Made by a program: the position numbers and the translations under genes | The notes under the pieces: generated by a model | Databases searched by the model: none | The model's input: the letters and a program-made list of their open reading frames with translations, nothing else | Told to the model about the DNA's origin: nothing | Shown here: positions 43,344-51,933 of the stretch, piece after piece | Layout: the number at the start of each line of letters is the position of its first letter | Numbering within the stretch: the stretch's first letter is position 1 | Source of the DNA: Clostridium intestinale DSM 6191 | GTDB taxonomy: Bacteria; Bacillota; Clostridia; Clostridiales; Clostridiaceae | Assembly: GCF_900130055.1 (NCBI RefSeq) | Contig: NZ_FQXU01000017.1 | Location: 1-64,000 of the forward strand | Direction of reading: 5' to 3' | DNA length: 64,000 nt

Positions 43344-44198
43344 TCACTCCTCATGTTGACTAGTAAAAAGCTCCATTTTTAGAACCTCTATTTCTAATTT
43401 TTGTTCTAAGTAACTTATTACTTCAATAATAATTATATGCTCCTTATCTATCAATAAATTTCCTTTTAAAACAAAAATTATATTCTCATTAAGATATTTG
43501 GTATTAAGCTTTGCAAATATATATTTACTTTTCCTAAACTCTTGTGGTTTGCAAAAACCAAATAAATTAATAGAATACATTATAGAACTTAGTGATTCTA
43601 ATGTAAGCTTAATGTCTTTCTGCATTCTGCTAATGTCCTCTTCACTATCATAATATGTATATACTTTGATTTGTTTTCTAATTTTTGCATATTCTTTTAT
43701 AACACTTTCATATAATTCATTTATATCAACATCTAATCCATTCTCTAAACGAGTATCAATGTACTTTAGTACTTTAATCTTGCTATTAAGTACAGCATAT
43801 AGAGTATCTATTTCATTTTCTTGAAGCATTTCAACATATTTAACACTTTTTATCTCATCCAAAGTAAATTCTGTGTTTTTTAATTTTATATTTATTAAAG
43901 TTCTACAGGATATAAAAACAAAGTCCCATATCACAGCTAATAAACATATACCTGCTAAGAAAAATATAAAATTGAATCTATACTGTGGCGACCAGCTAAC
44001 TTCTATAATAGTAAACTCTTTAATCTTTTCATAAAAAGAAATTGAAAATAAGGAAATCCATATAAGAACTACTACATAGTATCCTCTTCTAGTTAGTTTC
44101 ATGTCCTCCTCAAATCCTTGTTTAAAATGAGCCAAAAACATATACATAATGAAAAAAACTATGGGAATAAAAATAAATAATAAAAGTTTTATATCCAT
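43344..44198 (-). CDS. Membrane protein of unknown function
   Basis: Protein of 284 residues. Three hydrophobic segments in the N-terminal 100 residues (about 4-22, 42-56 and 76-96), then a long mostly helical cytosolic region of about 185 residues with heptad-like leucines (KIKVLKYIDTRLENGLDVDI) but no known motif. Ribosome site AGGT before the ATG. It is paired with a small basic protein gene. I do not recognise it. Confidence 0.65.
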   Translation of the reverse strand: MDIKLLLFIFIPIVFFIMYMFLAHFKQGFEEDMKLTRRGYYVVVLIWISLFSISFYEKIKEFTIIEVSWSPQYRFNFIFFLAGICLLAVIWDFVFISCRTLINIKLKNTEFTLDEIKSVKYVEMLQENEIDTLYAVLNSKIKVLKYIDTRLENGLDVDINELYESVIKEYAKIRKQIKVYTYYDSEEDISRMQKDIKLTLESLSSIMYSINLFGFCKPQEFRKSKYIFAKLNTKYLNENIIFVLKGNLLIDKEHIIIIEVISYLEQKLEIEVLKMELFTSQHEE

Positions 44199-44271
44199 AA
44201 TGACCTCAACATAAATTTTTATATTAATTTCTATTCCTTTATAAATGAATTTAGTACTAAACCTAATAAAC

Positions 44272-45513
44272 TTAAGATTTGTTATTCAAACTATCTCTTT
44301 TATCTCTAAAAATAGTTAATAAATATATTATTATTACCGGGGAAACTAATAGGGCAGTACATGCTATTCCAATACTCACGGATATATTAGTTGCTATAAT
44401 TCCAATGATTGGACCTCCTATTATTTGACCTAAAGCATTAACCTGACTATTAGTAGAAATCACCGTAGCTCTTGCCTTTTCATCTATGTGGTTATTTAGC
44501 CATGCACTAAATATAGGTTCATTTATAGTCCTAAACATGTTTGTAAGCAAATATCCCATAAGCATTATTTTAAAATCTTTAGTAAGAGCAAATATAAGCA
44601 TAAATATAATGTAAAATATATTAGTACCTATTAATACTACAGCACTATTAATTTTTTCTTCTCTCTCCAGTCTCTTTACTATGAGCTGCATAACCCCAGC
44701 ATTTAATAACATTCCACTTATACCAAAAATTCCAAACCAAGTTACTGAACTTAGATTCCAAATACTAGGCAATATGGTATCTTGTAAAAAATGAGCTGTG
44801 TAAAGCCTATCGTATCCTTCACTAGCTAGTCCATAGAATAAAGTTGCTGATAAAAGAAGCATTATTATTGGTTTACTTTTTATAAACTTTACGCTAGATC
44901 TAAAAGTATAACCCATCTTTCTAAATGTATTTAACTCATCTGGCGCAGATGGAGTAAAATTTCCCTCTCTCATGTAAATCCATAAAAATATAGAAAATAT
45001 TATAAATATAGCGCCTCCTAAAGCAATAGGAATTCTCACAGAAAAATTGCCTAAAATTGTACTAAAAACTATTCCTACAACTGAGCCAAGCTGTCCTGCT
45101 TGCGCACCTTTTATATAAACCCTATTTAAATCTTCTCCTTTGCTTTCTTCTGCTATCCATGCATCAATTGATCCACTAATAAAGGTATGCCCTATTCCCC
45201 ATACTATTTGAGATATTATAATAATTATAAATTTAGGTATTGAGGCTTCTATCATAAATCCAAGTCCTATTAAAGTGGTACCTATTATTATGGATAACTT
45301 ACGGCTATAAACATCTGAAACTATTCCTGTTGGAATTTCAAATATGAAACAAGCAGCTTCTAAAGTTGTACCAACAAGTATAAGTTGAAGGGGATTTAAA
45401 TGCACTTTCTCTATATGATAAACCATAGAAACTGTAAAAACAGAAGAAAAGCACATTGCTGTTATTGCTGAAAATAATAAATATATTTTATATGAAGAAA
45501 TTTTATTAGTCAT
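44272..45513 (-). CDS. MFS transporter (drug-efflux-like)
   Basis: Major facilitator of 413 residues with 12 predicted helices. The MFS loop 2-3 motif is present as GIVSDVYSRKLSIIIG. Proteins of this type with large exporter-like sequence are usually antibiotic or sugar efflux pumps, but the substrate is not evident. The start has GGTGAT eight bases upstream. A terminator-like hairpin directly precedes the ribosome site and a leader of about 200 bases with a possible uORF lies further upstream, suggesting inducible attenuation. Confidence 0.85.
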   Translation of the reverse strand: MTNKISSYKIYLLFSAITAMCFSSVFTVSMVYHIEKVHLNPLQLILVGTTLEAACFIFEIPTGIVSDVYSRKLSIIIGTTLIGLGFMIEASIPKFIIIIISQIVWGIGHTFISGSIDAWIAEESKGEDLNRVYIKGAQAGQLGSVVGIVFSTILGNFSVRIPIALGGAIFIIFSIFLWIYMREGNFTPSAPDELNTFRKMGYTFRSSVKFIKSKPIIMLLLSATLFYGLASEGYDRLYTAHFLQDTILPSIWNLSSVTWFGIFGISGMLLNAGVMQLIVKRLEREEKINSAVVLIGTNIFYIIFMLIFALTKDFKIMLMGYLLTNMFRTINEPIFSAWLNNHIDEKARATVISTNSQVNALGQIIGGPIIGIIATNISVSIGIACTALLVSPVIIIYLLTIFRDKRDSLNNKS

Positions 45514-45530
45514 AATTAATCACCATCCTT

Positions 45531-45566
45531 AAAAAAGGTCGTAAATGAACTATTCATTTACGACCT
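45531..45566 (-). terminator. Attenuator-like terminator just upstream of the MFS gene
   Basis: Perfect 12-base stem GGTCGTAAATGA / TCATTTACGACC followed by six T residues on the minus strand, ending 18 bases before the MFS start codon. Since no gene ends here, it is best read as a regulatory terminator in the leader. Confidence 0.7.
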
Positions 45567-45944
45567 TATAATTGCATTATTTATAAACATGAAAATCTAA
45601 AATAGTCTAAATTTATATAGACTAAGATCCAATATCACATATAAACGAAGTAAAAATAGGTATAAAAAAGCACCCTGTTTAGAACACGGCCTTCTCCCAC
45701 TTTTACTAATAAGGTATAACATGCTCATTTAATATTGATTATTTTATGATACACAAACAAACCTTGAATAAAATCAAGATTTTTTTAAATATATCACTAA
45801 CAATCTTTATTCAGTTAGTTTAGTTACAAACTACCTCTTTTAGCATATTTACACACCTTTTCGTTTATATTTTTATGTAATACTCATTCATGTTTATTTT
45901 CTTATACAAATTAATTATACAATATTTTCAAATATATGCAATAG
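45567..45944 (-). promoter_or_regulatory. Leader region of the MFS gene
   Basis: No gene of normal size. On the minus strand a second terminator-like hairpin lies at 45664-45702: AAAAG/CTTTT base, bulge, CC-TGTT/AACA-GG top, then six T. A possible 41-codon uORF (ATG 45722 to TAG 45597) runs through it without a clear ribosome site. The pattern resembles translation-attenuation leaders of resistance genes. Upstream of 45740 nothing further is recognised. Confidence 0.4.
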
Positions 45945-45980
45945 AAACTCCTCAGAAAAATTTCATCTTCTGAGGAGTTT
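45945..45980 (-). terminator. Terminator of pyc
   Basis: Stem AAACTCCTCAGAA / TTCTGAGGAGTTT five bases after the pyc stop codon. Confidence 0.78.
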
Positions 45981-45984
45981 AGTT

Positions 45985-48900
45985 TTATTTTAAGCTTATT
46001 AATAATTGACCTGCTTTAACTTGTTGACCTTCTTTTGCAATAATTGATCCAACAACACCTTCAACAGCAGCTGTAACCTTAGCTTCCATCTTCATAGCCT
46101 CTACAATAATAACTGCTTGATTTTTAGCAACTGTTTCCCCTTCTTCAACAAGAATTGATAAAATAGTTCCTGGAATAGGTGCTCCTATCTGCTTTCTATC
46201 AGAAGGATCTGCCATTTCAATAGTGTTAAAGTCTTGAATAAACTTGTTGTTTTTATCTTTAATCTTAACCTCTCTGCGGTTACCATCAACTTCAAAAACA
46301 AGAATTTTATTTCCTTCATTATCAGGATTACTTACGCTTAAAAGTCTTATCATATAAGCTTTTCCTTCAGCTACTTCAACTTCACAAGTTTCACCTTCAT
46401 AAAGTCCGTGGAAGAATACATCACTTCCCATTCTCGTAAAGTCTCCAACCTCTTTTCTGTATTTTACATATTCCTCAAATACATCTGGGTAAAGAGCGTA
46501 ACTTAAGATATCTCTCTTATCTGGTTCAATTTCTAGTTCTTCTTTTAAATATTTCTCTATCTTATCAAAGTCTTCTGGAGGAAATAGTTCTCCTGGTCTA
46601 CAAGTTATAGGTTCTTCTCCCTTTAGTACTATCTTTTGAAGTTCTTCTGGGAATCCTCCACTTGGTTGACCCATCATTCCTTTAAAGTAAGAAACTACTG
46701 AATCTGGGAAAGCTAAATGTGCTGCTTTTTCTTGAATATTTTCTGGAGTAAGATTGTTTTGAACCATAAATATAGCAAAGTCTCCAACCATTTTTGAAGA
46801 TGGAGTTACTTTTACAATATCTCCAACCATATCATTTACAACCTTATAGTTTTCTTTAACCTCATGGAATTTGTGACCAAGCCCAAAGCTTTCAACCTGT
46901 GGTTTTAAATTTGAATATTGTCCACCTGGTATTTCATACTTATATATTTCAGCGGATCCAGATTTTAAATCAGACTCAAATGCTTGATAAACTGGTCTTA
47001 CTGCATCCCAGTAATCTGAAACAAGTTGAATTCCTTTAAGGTTAATTCCAGTATCTCTTCTAGTATTTTTAAGTGCAGCAACTACTGAATTTAGTGCAGG
47101 CTGACTTGTAAGTCCTGACATACTATTAAACGCTGTATCAACAATATCAACACCAGCCTCTGCTGCCATAATTACTGTAGCCACTCCATTACCTGTAGTG
47201 TCATGAGTATGAAGATGTATTGGAATACTAATTTCTTGCTTTAATGCACTTACTAATTTAAAAGCAGCATGAGGTTTTAAAAGTGCTGCCATATCCTTAA
47301 TTCCTAGTATATGAGCACCAGTTTTCTCAATTTCTTTAGCAAGTTTTATATAATAATCTAAGTTATATTTACTCTTCTCATCATTTAAGATATCACCTGT
47401 GTAACATATAGCAGCTTCTGCTACTTTTCCTGTTTTTAGAACTTCTTCTATAGATACTTCCATGCCCTTAAGCCAGTTAAGAGAATCGAATATTCTAAAT
47501 ACGTCCATACCATTTTTTGCAGCTTCTCTTATAAATTCACGAATTACATTATCAGGATAGTTCTTATATCCTACTGCATTCGCTCCTCTTATAAGCATTT
47601 GGAATAATACATTAGGAATCTTCTTTCTAAGTTCAGTTAATCTTTCCCATGGTGACTCATGTAAAAATCTATAGGCAACATCATAAGTTGCTCCTCCCCA
47701 CATTTCAAGAGAAAACAAGTCATTACCATATACAGAAGTTGCATCTGCTATCTTTAACATATCTCTAGTTCTTACTCTTGTAGCCATTAAAGATTGATGA
47801 GCATCTCTCATAGTTGTATCAGTTAAAAGTAACTTATTTTGATTTTTAATCCATTTAATAAGTCCATCAGTACCTTCATTATCTAAGATTTGTTTAGTCC
47901 CACTTAAATTTTCAGGAATTTCAACCTTAGGAACTACAGGTACATCAAAGTCTTTTTTAACTCCATTAGTTTCATTAACTACCTTTTCCCCAATGTATCT
48001 TAATAGCTTACTTTCTTCATCTGTCTTAGCTTCTATAGAAATAAGTTCAGGATTTTCTTCAATAAAGCCAGTATGACATTCTCCTTTTAAGAAGGTAGGA
48101 TGATTTAACACATTTATTAAGAAACCAATATTAGTTTTAACTCCTGAAATTGTTGTTTCTTCTATAGCACGAATACTCTTTTTTATCGCATCTTGGAAAG
48201 TTCTAGACCAAGATATATTTTTTACAAGTAAACTATCATAATAAGGACTAATAACAGCACCTGTAAATCCATTACCACCATCTAGTCTTATACCAAACCC
48301 AGAACTTGTTCTATAAACATCTATTTTTCCTGTATCAGGTGCAAAACTGTTAGATGGATCTTCTGTAGTAATTCTGCATTGAATAGAATATCCTCTTGGT
48401 TTTACATCATCTTGAGAATATAAACCTATTTCTTCAGAGTTTAAAGGAAAACCTTCTGCAATTAAAATCTGACTTTGAACTAAATCTATACCAGTTACCA
48501 TCTCTGATACAGTGTGTTCAACTTGAATTCTTGGATTCATTTCTATAAAATAGTGATCTCCGTGCATATCTACTAAAAATTCTAAAGTACCTGCACCTCT
48601 ATAATTAACATGTTTAGCTATCTTTATAGCATCTTCACAAATTTCATTTCTTTTTTCTTCTGAAAGAGAAAATGCTGGAGTAAATTCTACAACCTTTTGA
48701 TGTCTTCTTTGTATAGAACAATCTCTTTCATATAAGTGAACTATATTACCAAACTTATCTCCTAATACTTGAACCTCAATGTGTTTAGGTTTTTCAAGAT
48801 ATTTTTCAATAAACATAAGATCATTACCAAAAGCTTTTTTAGCTTCATTTTTAGCACTGCTAAAAGCATACTCAAGTTCATCTTCACTATGAACTATTCT

Positions 48901-49413
48901 CATACCTCTACCACCGCCACCTGCAGCAGCTTTTATCATGATAGGATATCCACACTCTTTTGCAAATACACTTGCATCTTGGACAGTGTTAACTCCATCC
49001 TCATGCCCTGGAATAGTTGGAACTCCAACTGCCTTTGCAACTATTTTGGATTTAATCTTATCCCCAAGAGAATCCATCATATCAGCTGTTGGTCCTATAA
49101 ACTCAATACCTGATTCTTCACATCTTTTTGCAAACTCAGGATTTTCTGATAAAAATCCATAACCAGGATGAATAGCATCAACACCCTTTTTAAGTGCAAG
49201 ACTTATAATTTCTTCAATATTTAAATACGCTTCAACAGGACTTTTATTCTCACCAATTAGATAAGCTTCATCTGCTTTAGTTTTAAACAAGGAATACTTA
49301 TCCTCATTAGAATAAATAGCAACTGTTCTAATTCCAAGCTCACTACAAGCTCTAAAGACTCTTATAGCAATTTCGCCCCTATTTGCTACCAAAACTCTTT
49401 TAAATTTCTTCAT
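45985..49413 (-). CDS. pyc: Pyruvate carboxylase
   Basis: Biotin enzyme of 1142 residues that carboxylates pyruvate to oxaloacetate with ATP and bicarbonate. Order: biotin carboxylase (about 1-450; MIKAAAGGGGRGMR, EMNPRIQVEHTVSE), carboxyltransferase (about 530-1000; LLTDTTMRDAHQSLMATRVR, LRKKIPNVLFQML, HTHDTTGN, GGQYSNLKPQ), and the C-terminal biotinyl domain with VEAMKMEAK, biotinylated Lys1108. Full length. It supplies oxaloacetate for biosynthesis. Transcribed alone with a terminator; long AT-rich upstream region. Confidence 0.97.
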   Translation of the reverse strand: MKKFKRVLVANRGEIAIRVFRACSELGIRTVAIYSNEDKYSLFKTKADEAYLIGENKSPVEAYLNIEEIISLALKKGVDAIHPGYGFLSENPEFAKRCEESGIEFIGPTADMMDSLGDKIKSKIVAKAVGVPTIPGHEDGVNTVQDASVFAKECGYPIMIKAAAGGGGRGMRIVHSEDELEYAFSSAKNEAKKAFGNDLMFIEKYLEKPKHIEVQVLGDKFGNIVHLYERDCSIQRRHQKVVEFTPAFSLSEEKRNEICEDAIKIAKHVNYRGAGTLEFLVDMHGDHYFIEMNPRIQVEHTVSEMVTGIDLVQSQILIAEGFPLNSEEIGLYSQDDVKPRGYSIQCRITTEDPSNSFAPDTGKIDVYRTSSGFGIRLDGGNGFTGAVISPYYDSLLVKNISWSRTFQDAIKKSIRAIEETTISGVKTNIGFLINVLNHPTFLKGECHTGFIEENPELISIEAKTDEESKLLRYIGEKVVNETNGVKKDFDVPVVPKVEIPENLSGTKQILDNEGTDGLIKWIKNQNKLLLTDTTMRDAHQSLMATRVRTRDMLKIADATSVYGNDLFSLEMWGGATYDVAYRFLHESPWERLTELRKKIPNVLFQMLIRGANAVGYKNYPDNVIREFIREAAKNGMDVFRIFDSLNWLKGMEVSIEEVLKTGKVAEAAICYTGDILNDEKSKYNLDYYIKLAKEIEKTGAHILGIKDMAALLKPHAAFKLVSALKQEISIPIHLHTHDTTGNGVATVIMAAEAGVDIVDTAFNSMSGLTSQPALNSVVAALKNTRRDTGINLKGIQLVSDYWDAVRPVYQAFESDLKSGSAEIYKYEIPGGQYSNLKPQVESFGLGHKFHEVKENYKVVNDMVGDIVKVTPSSKMVGDFAIFMVQNNLTPENIQEKAAHLAFPDSVVSYFKGMMGQPSGGFPEELQKIVLKGEEPITCRPGELFPPEDFDKIEKYLKEELEIEPDKRDILSYALYPDVFEEYVKYRKEVGDFTRMGSDVFFHGLYEGETCEVEVAEGKAYMIRLLSVSNPDNEGNKILVFEVDGNRREVKIKDKNNKFIQDFNTIEMADPSDRKQIGAPIPGTILSILVEEGETVAKNQAVIIVEAMKMEAKVTAAVEGVVGSIIAKEGQQVKAGQLLISLK

Positions 49414-49926
49414 AAAAATGCCCCTTTTCTCTCCTAAAATTTTTGCCTATAGCTAGAATTGGTTTAATGGCTAATAATAAACTTGTAACCACAAAAAAAC
49501 AAACCTTAACGAACATTTAACAATATATATTAAGGCTTCTTTCTTATTTTCTATATTACTCTATAAAAGCCACCTTTGCTCTTTTTATTATAAATTCAAT
49601 CTACAATGCAATATACACACTTAATAAAATTCATTATTATAATATATATTCTCTCATTGTTTTCAACTTAAGTACATCTTTATTTTAATTATTATATCAC
49701 AATTCTTTTAATACTGCTATTCTACAAATAAAATAAATATATTTTTATTGAAGGCTTTTCACTATAAAAATTCGAAAAATGCAAGTTTCACTTCATAATT
49801 ATTTCGTATTTCACTTTAACACCATCTTATTAAACAAAAGTAAAATTCTTCATTTATACAGCCAAAACCCGAAACTTATCTAACAAACGCAATTATCCTT
49901 CCCCCTAAAATATTAAGAGGAACTTT

Positions 49927-49939
49927 AGAATTTTACTTC
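49927..49939. repeat. 13-base direct repeat, copy 1
   Basis: AGAATTTTACTTC; identical copy at 50039-50051. The two copies bracket the octamer array. Confidence 0.6.
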
Positions 49940-49976
49940 TAATATTTCAAAGTTCATAACCACCAAAGTTTTAAAG

Positions 49977-50037
49977 TTCTTTGGTTCTTTGGTTCTTTGG
50001 TTCTTTGGTTCTTTGGTTCTTTGGTTCTTTGGTTCTT
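49977..50037. repeat. Octanucleotide tandem repeat (TTCTTTGG, 7.6 copies)
   Basis: Seven exact tandem copies of TTCTTTGG (49977-50032) and a partial eighth to 50037. Perfect microsatellites of this unit length change copy number by slippage. It is not inside an ORF. Confidence 0.9.
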
Positions 50038-50038
50038 A

Positions 50039-50051
50039 AGAATTTTACTTC
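50039..50051. repeat. 13-base direct repeat, copy 2
   Basis: AGAATTTTACTTC, identical to 49927-49939. Confidence 0.6.
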
Positions 50052-50101
50052 CTAGGTGAATAGTAAGCAATAAAAAAACCGCCTTACCATTCACCTAGGA
50101 A
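50050..50101. repeat. Long inverted repeat between pyc and vanW
   Basis: Arms CCTAGGTGAATaGTAAG (50052-50068) and CTTACcATTCACCTAGG (50083-50099), one mismatch, loop with seven A residues. Follows the VanW stop on the minus strand, but lacks a terminal U-run, so its role as terminator is uncertain. Confidence 0.65.
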
Positions 50102-50124
50102 TCTTAAAGCGTTTTTCATTGTTA

Positions 50125-50946
50125 TTATTTTATTCCTTCACTCAAATAAGGATTGTACACCATATATGCGTGATTTTCAGTTATATACTCATCTTTTACC
50201 AATCCAATATTATCATACATTTTTCTATATATTATGTTGTTTCTAATATATCCTCCAAATAATCCTGCTGTTATTGAATGTTCCTTTTCATACACTTCAT
50301 ATTTATTAATTGATTGTACAGTGCTCCTCCATTCACCAACTAGATATTCATCAGTCAAATAAACTACTAATTGATACTCCTGTTCTGTATTATTGTATAT
50401 TTGTAAATCTAAAAAATTATAAGCGCAGGTTGCCCCGGTACCAAAAGGCTGAGTTCTATTACTATCTGGAAATACATCATGACTATGTCTATATCTTTCA
50501 GTTACTGTTAGTGACGTATGTAATGTCATCCAATATATTAGATTTGAAAGCTGACAAAGCCCCCCACCAACTCCAGCTTTAAAGCTACCATCTGCACATA
50601 GCATGAGTCCATCTAAATATCCCTTTTTATAAGATGCCTTTCCTATAAGCTTCCAATAAGAAAATGTCTCTCCAGGTTTTATTACTATTCCATTAAGTTT
50701 CTCAATCGCAAGCCTAAGATTTGTTATCTTATTATGTTGAAGTTTCATATCTACATTTTTAAGTTTTCTTAATAACGGTGTCTTATGTTCAAAAATAACA
50801 TAAGGTGATTTCTCACTAACAATATTTTTTGAATACTTTTTCCCACTTAAATACCACTGCTTGTACCTTTTCATCGAATAGTATAATTTCCCTAAAAACA
50901 ATCTAAGTTTTGATCTCTTAATAGGCTTCCTCTCAATATAGCTCAT
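50125..50946 (-). CDS. VanW family protein
   Basis: VanW-like protein of about 273 residues. The family core is visible: NLRLAIEKLNGIVIKPGETFSYW, GYLDGLMLCADGSFKAGVGGGLCQLSNLIYW and ERYRHSHDVFPDSNRTQPFGTGATCAYNFLDL. VanW occurs in some vancomycin clusters but its role there is not essential, and no van gene is nearby. The ATG at 50946 follows GGTGGAGGG; the GTG at 50958 lies in that site. Probably cell-envelope related; function unknown. Confidence 0.85.
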   Translation of the reverse strand: MSYIERKPIKRSKLRLFLGKLYYSMKRYKQWYLSGKKYSKNIVSEKSPYVIFEHKTPLLRKLKNVDMKLQHNKITNLRLAIEKLNGIVIKPGETFSYWKLIGKASYKKGYLDGLMLCADGSFKAGVGGGLCQLSNLIYWMTLHTSLTVTERYRHSHDVFPDSNRTQPFGTGATCAYNFLDLQIYNNTEQEYQLVVYLTDEYLVGEWRSTVQSINKYEVYEKEHSITAGLFGGYIRNNIIYRKMYDNIGLVKDEYITENHAYMVYNPYLSEGIK

Positions 50947-51130
50947 AAAACCCTCCACCTTTTTTGTTAAGTAAGATACTCAAGATTTATTACTGGTAAT
51001 TATACCATTTAATTCAAATATATTGATTACAAACTCTATACAATAATTTATTTACTTTTCCCATACAAGCTCATGATACCATCTTAAATCTTCCCTAAAT
51101 AAAATTTCATTTTTACATAGTAAATGAGGT

Positions 51131-51799
51131 TTATTTAATAAATAAACTTAAAGTTCCACCTTCCAATATAATTAAAACTCCCAATACTATAAATATTATT
51201 GGAACAAAAATATGCTTATACCTCTCAATATTTTTATTAACAAAAGGATGTTCAGCTAATTTAAAACCAATAAAACACCATATACCTGTAAGTAATAAAA
51301 AAACTATAACTGGTATTAATATAGAATATAATTTCATACTTGAGAACACTGGTATATAAATACCAATGTTGTCTCCACCATTCGCAATGGTTACTCCTGC
51401 TACCTTTAGTATACTTGGACTAATAAACTTCCTAATAAATACTAAGGTTTTATTTTCTTGATTCAAAACTACTTGTTCTTGTATATTCTCTTCAGTATCT
51501 TGAACCTCTTCTTCAACGTTATTCTTGATTTCTTTTTTATACTCAATATATTCCTTTATCCCTAGATATATAGGTACTATACCGAGTAACCCAACATATT
51601 CCTGTGGAATTATCGATATTCCTAAGGCCCCTGCAATACTTATTGCTGTTAAAGCACCAATTCCTAAATATTGACCAATGACAATATGCTTAACTTTTAT
51701 ATCTTTATTAACTTGAGAGAAAAACAGCATTAAAATAAAAATATCATCAATATTAGTGCTAAAAAATGAAACTAGAGCAGTTATTATTGTACTAATCAC
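51131..51799 (-). CDS. CadD-family cadmium resistance transporter
   Basis: Membrane protein of 222 residues related to CadD (LysE superfamily): starts with STIITALVSFFSTNIDDIFILMLFFSQ, has a charged central cytoplasmic loop (about residues 85-118, glutamate-rich) and a second half with VAGVTIANGGDNIGIYIPVF. Five to six helices predicted. CadD proteins export Cd or related compounds; some members move other substrates. Divergent from the phosphatase-fusion gene; a CadC/CadA pair is 9 kb away and not linked. Confidence 0.82.
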   Translation of the reverse strand: MISTIITALVSFFSTNIDDIFILMLFFSQVNKDIKVKHIVIGQYLGIGALTAISIAGALGISIIPQEYVGLLGIVPIYLGIKEYIEYKKEIKNNVEEEVQDTEENIQEQVVLNQENKTLVFIRKFISPSILKVAGVTIANGGDNIGIYIPVFSSMKLYSILIPVIVFLLLTGIWCFIGFKLAEHPFVNKNIERYKHIFVPIIFIVLGVLIILEGGTLSLFIK

Positions 51800-51933
51800 T
51801 TATAATCCTCCACACAATTAAATATCAGCTAATCTATTTAAATTATACTATATTAATCCCAGTATATAATCGCCTTTATTGATGCAAATTATCTTAAGAT
51901 AAAATAATTAATTATAAAAAGAGGTGATACAAA

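Larger units (their letters stand above)
49414..50124. other. 711-base intergenic region with octamer repeat and long hairpin
   Basis: No convincing gene in six frames. The pyc-proximal part (49414-49920) is AT-rich with no clear promoter that I can fix. The distal part holds a TTCTTTGG array, flanking 13-base direct repeats and a long inverted repeat, each listed separately. Confidence 0.6.

Noticed and set aside
49977-50037. Possible CRISPR array
   Set aside because: Repeat unit is 8 bases with no spacers and no cas genes nearby.
50310-50582. Plus-strand ORF antisense to vanW
   Set aside because: Shadow of the VanW coding strand with no ribosome site or motif.
50125-50946. Vancomycin resistance cluster
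   Set aside because: Only VanW is present; no ligase, dehydrogenase, dipeptidase or two-component genes are nearby.
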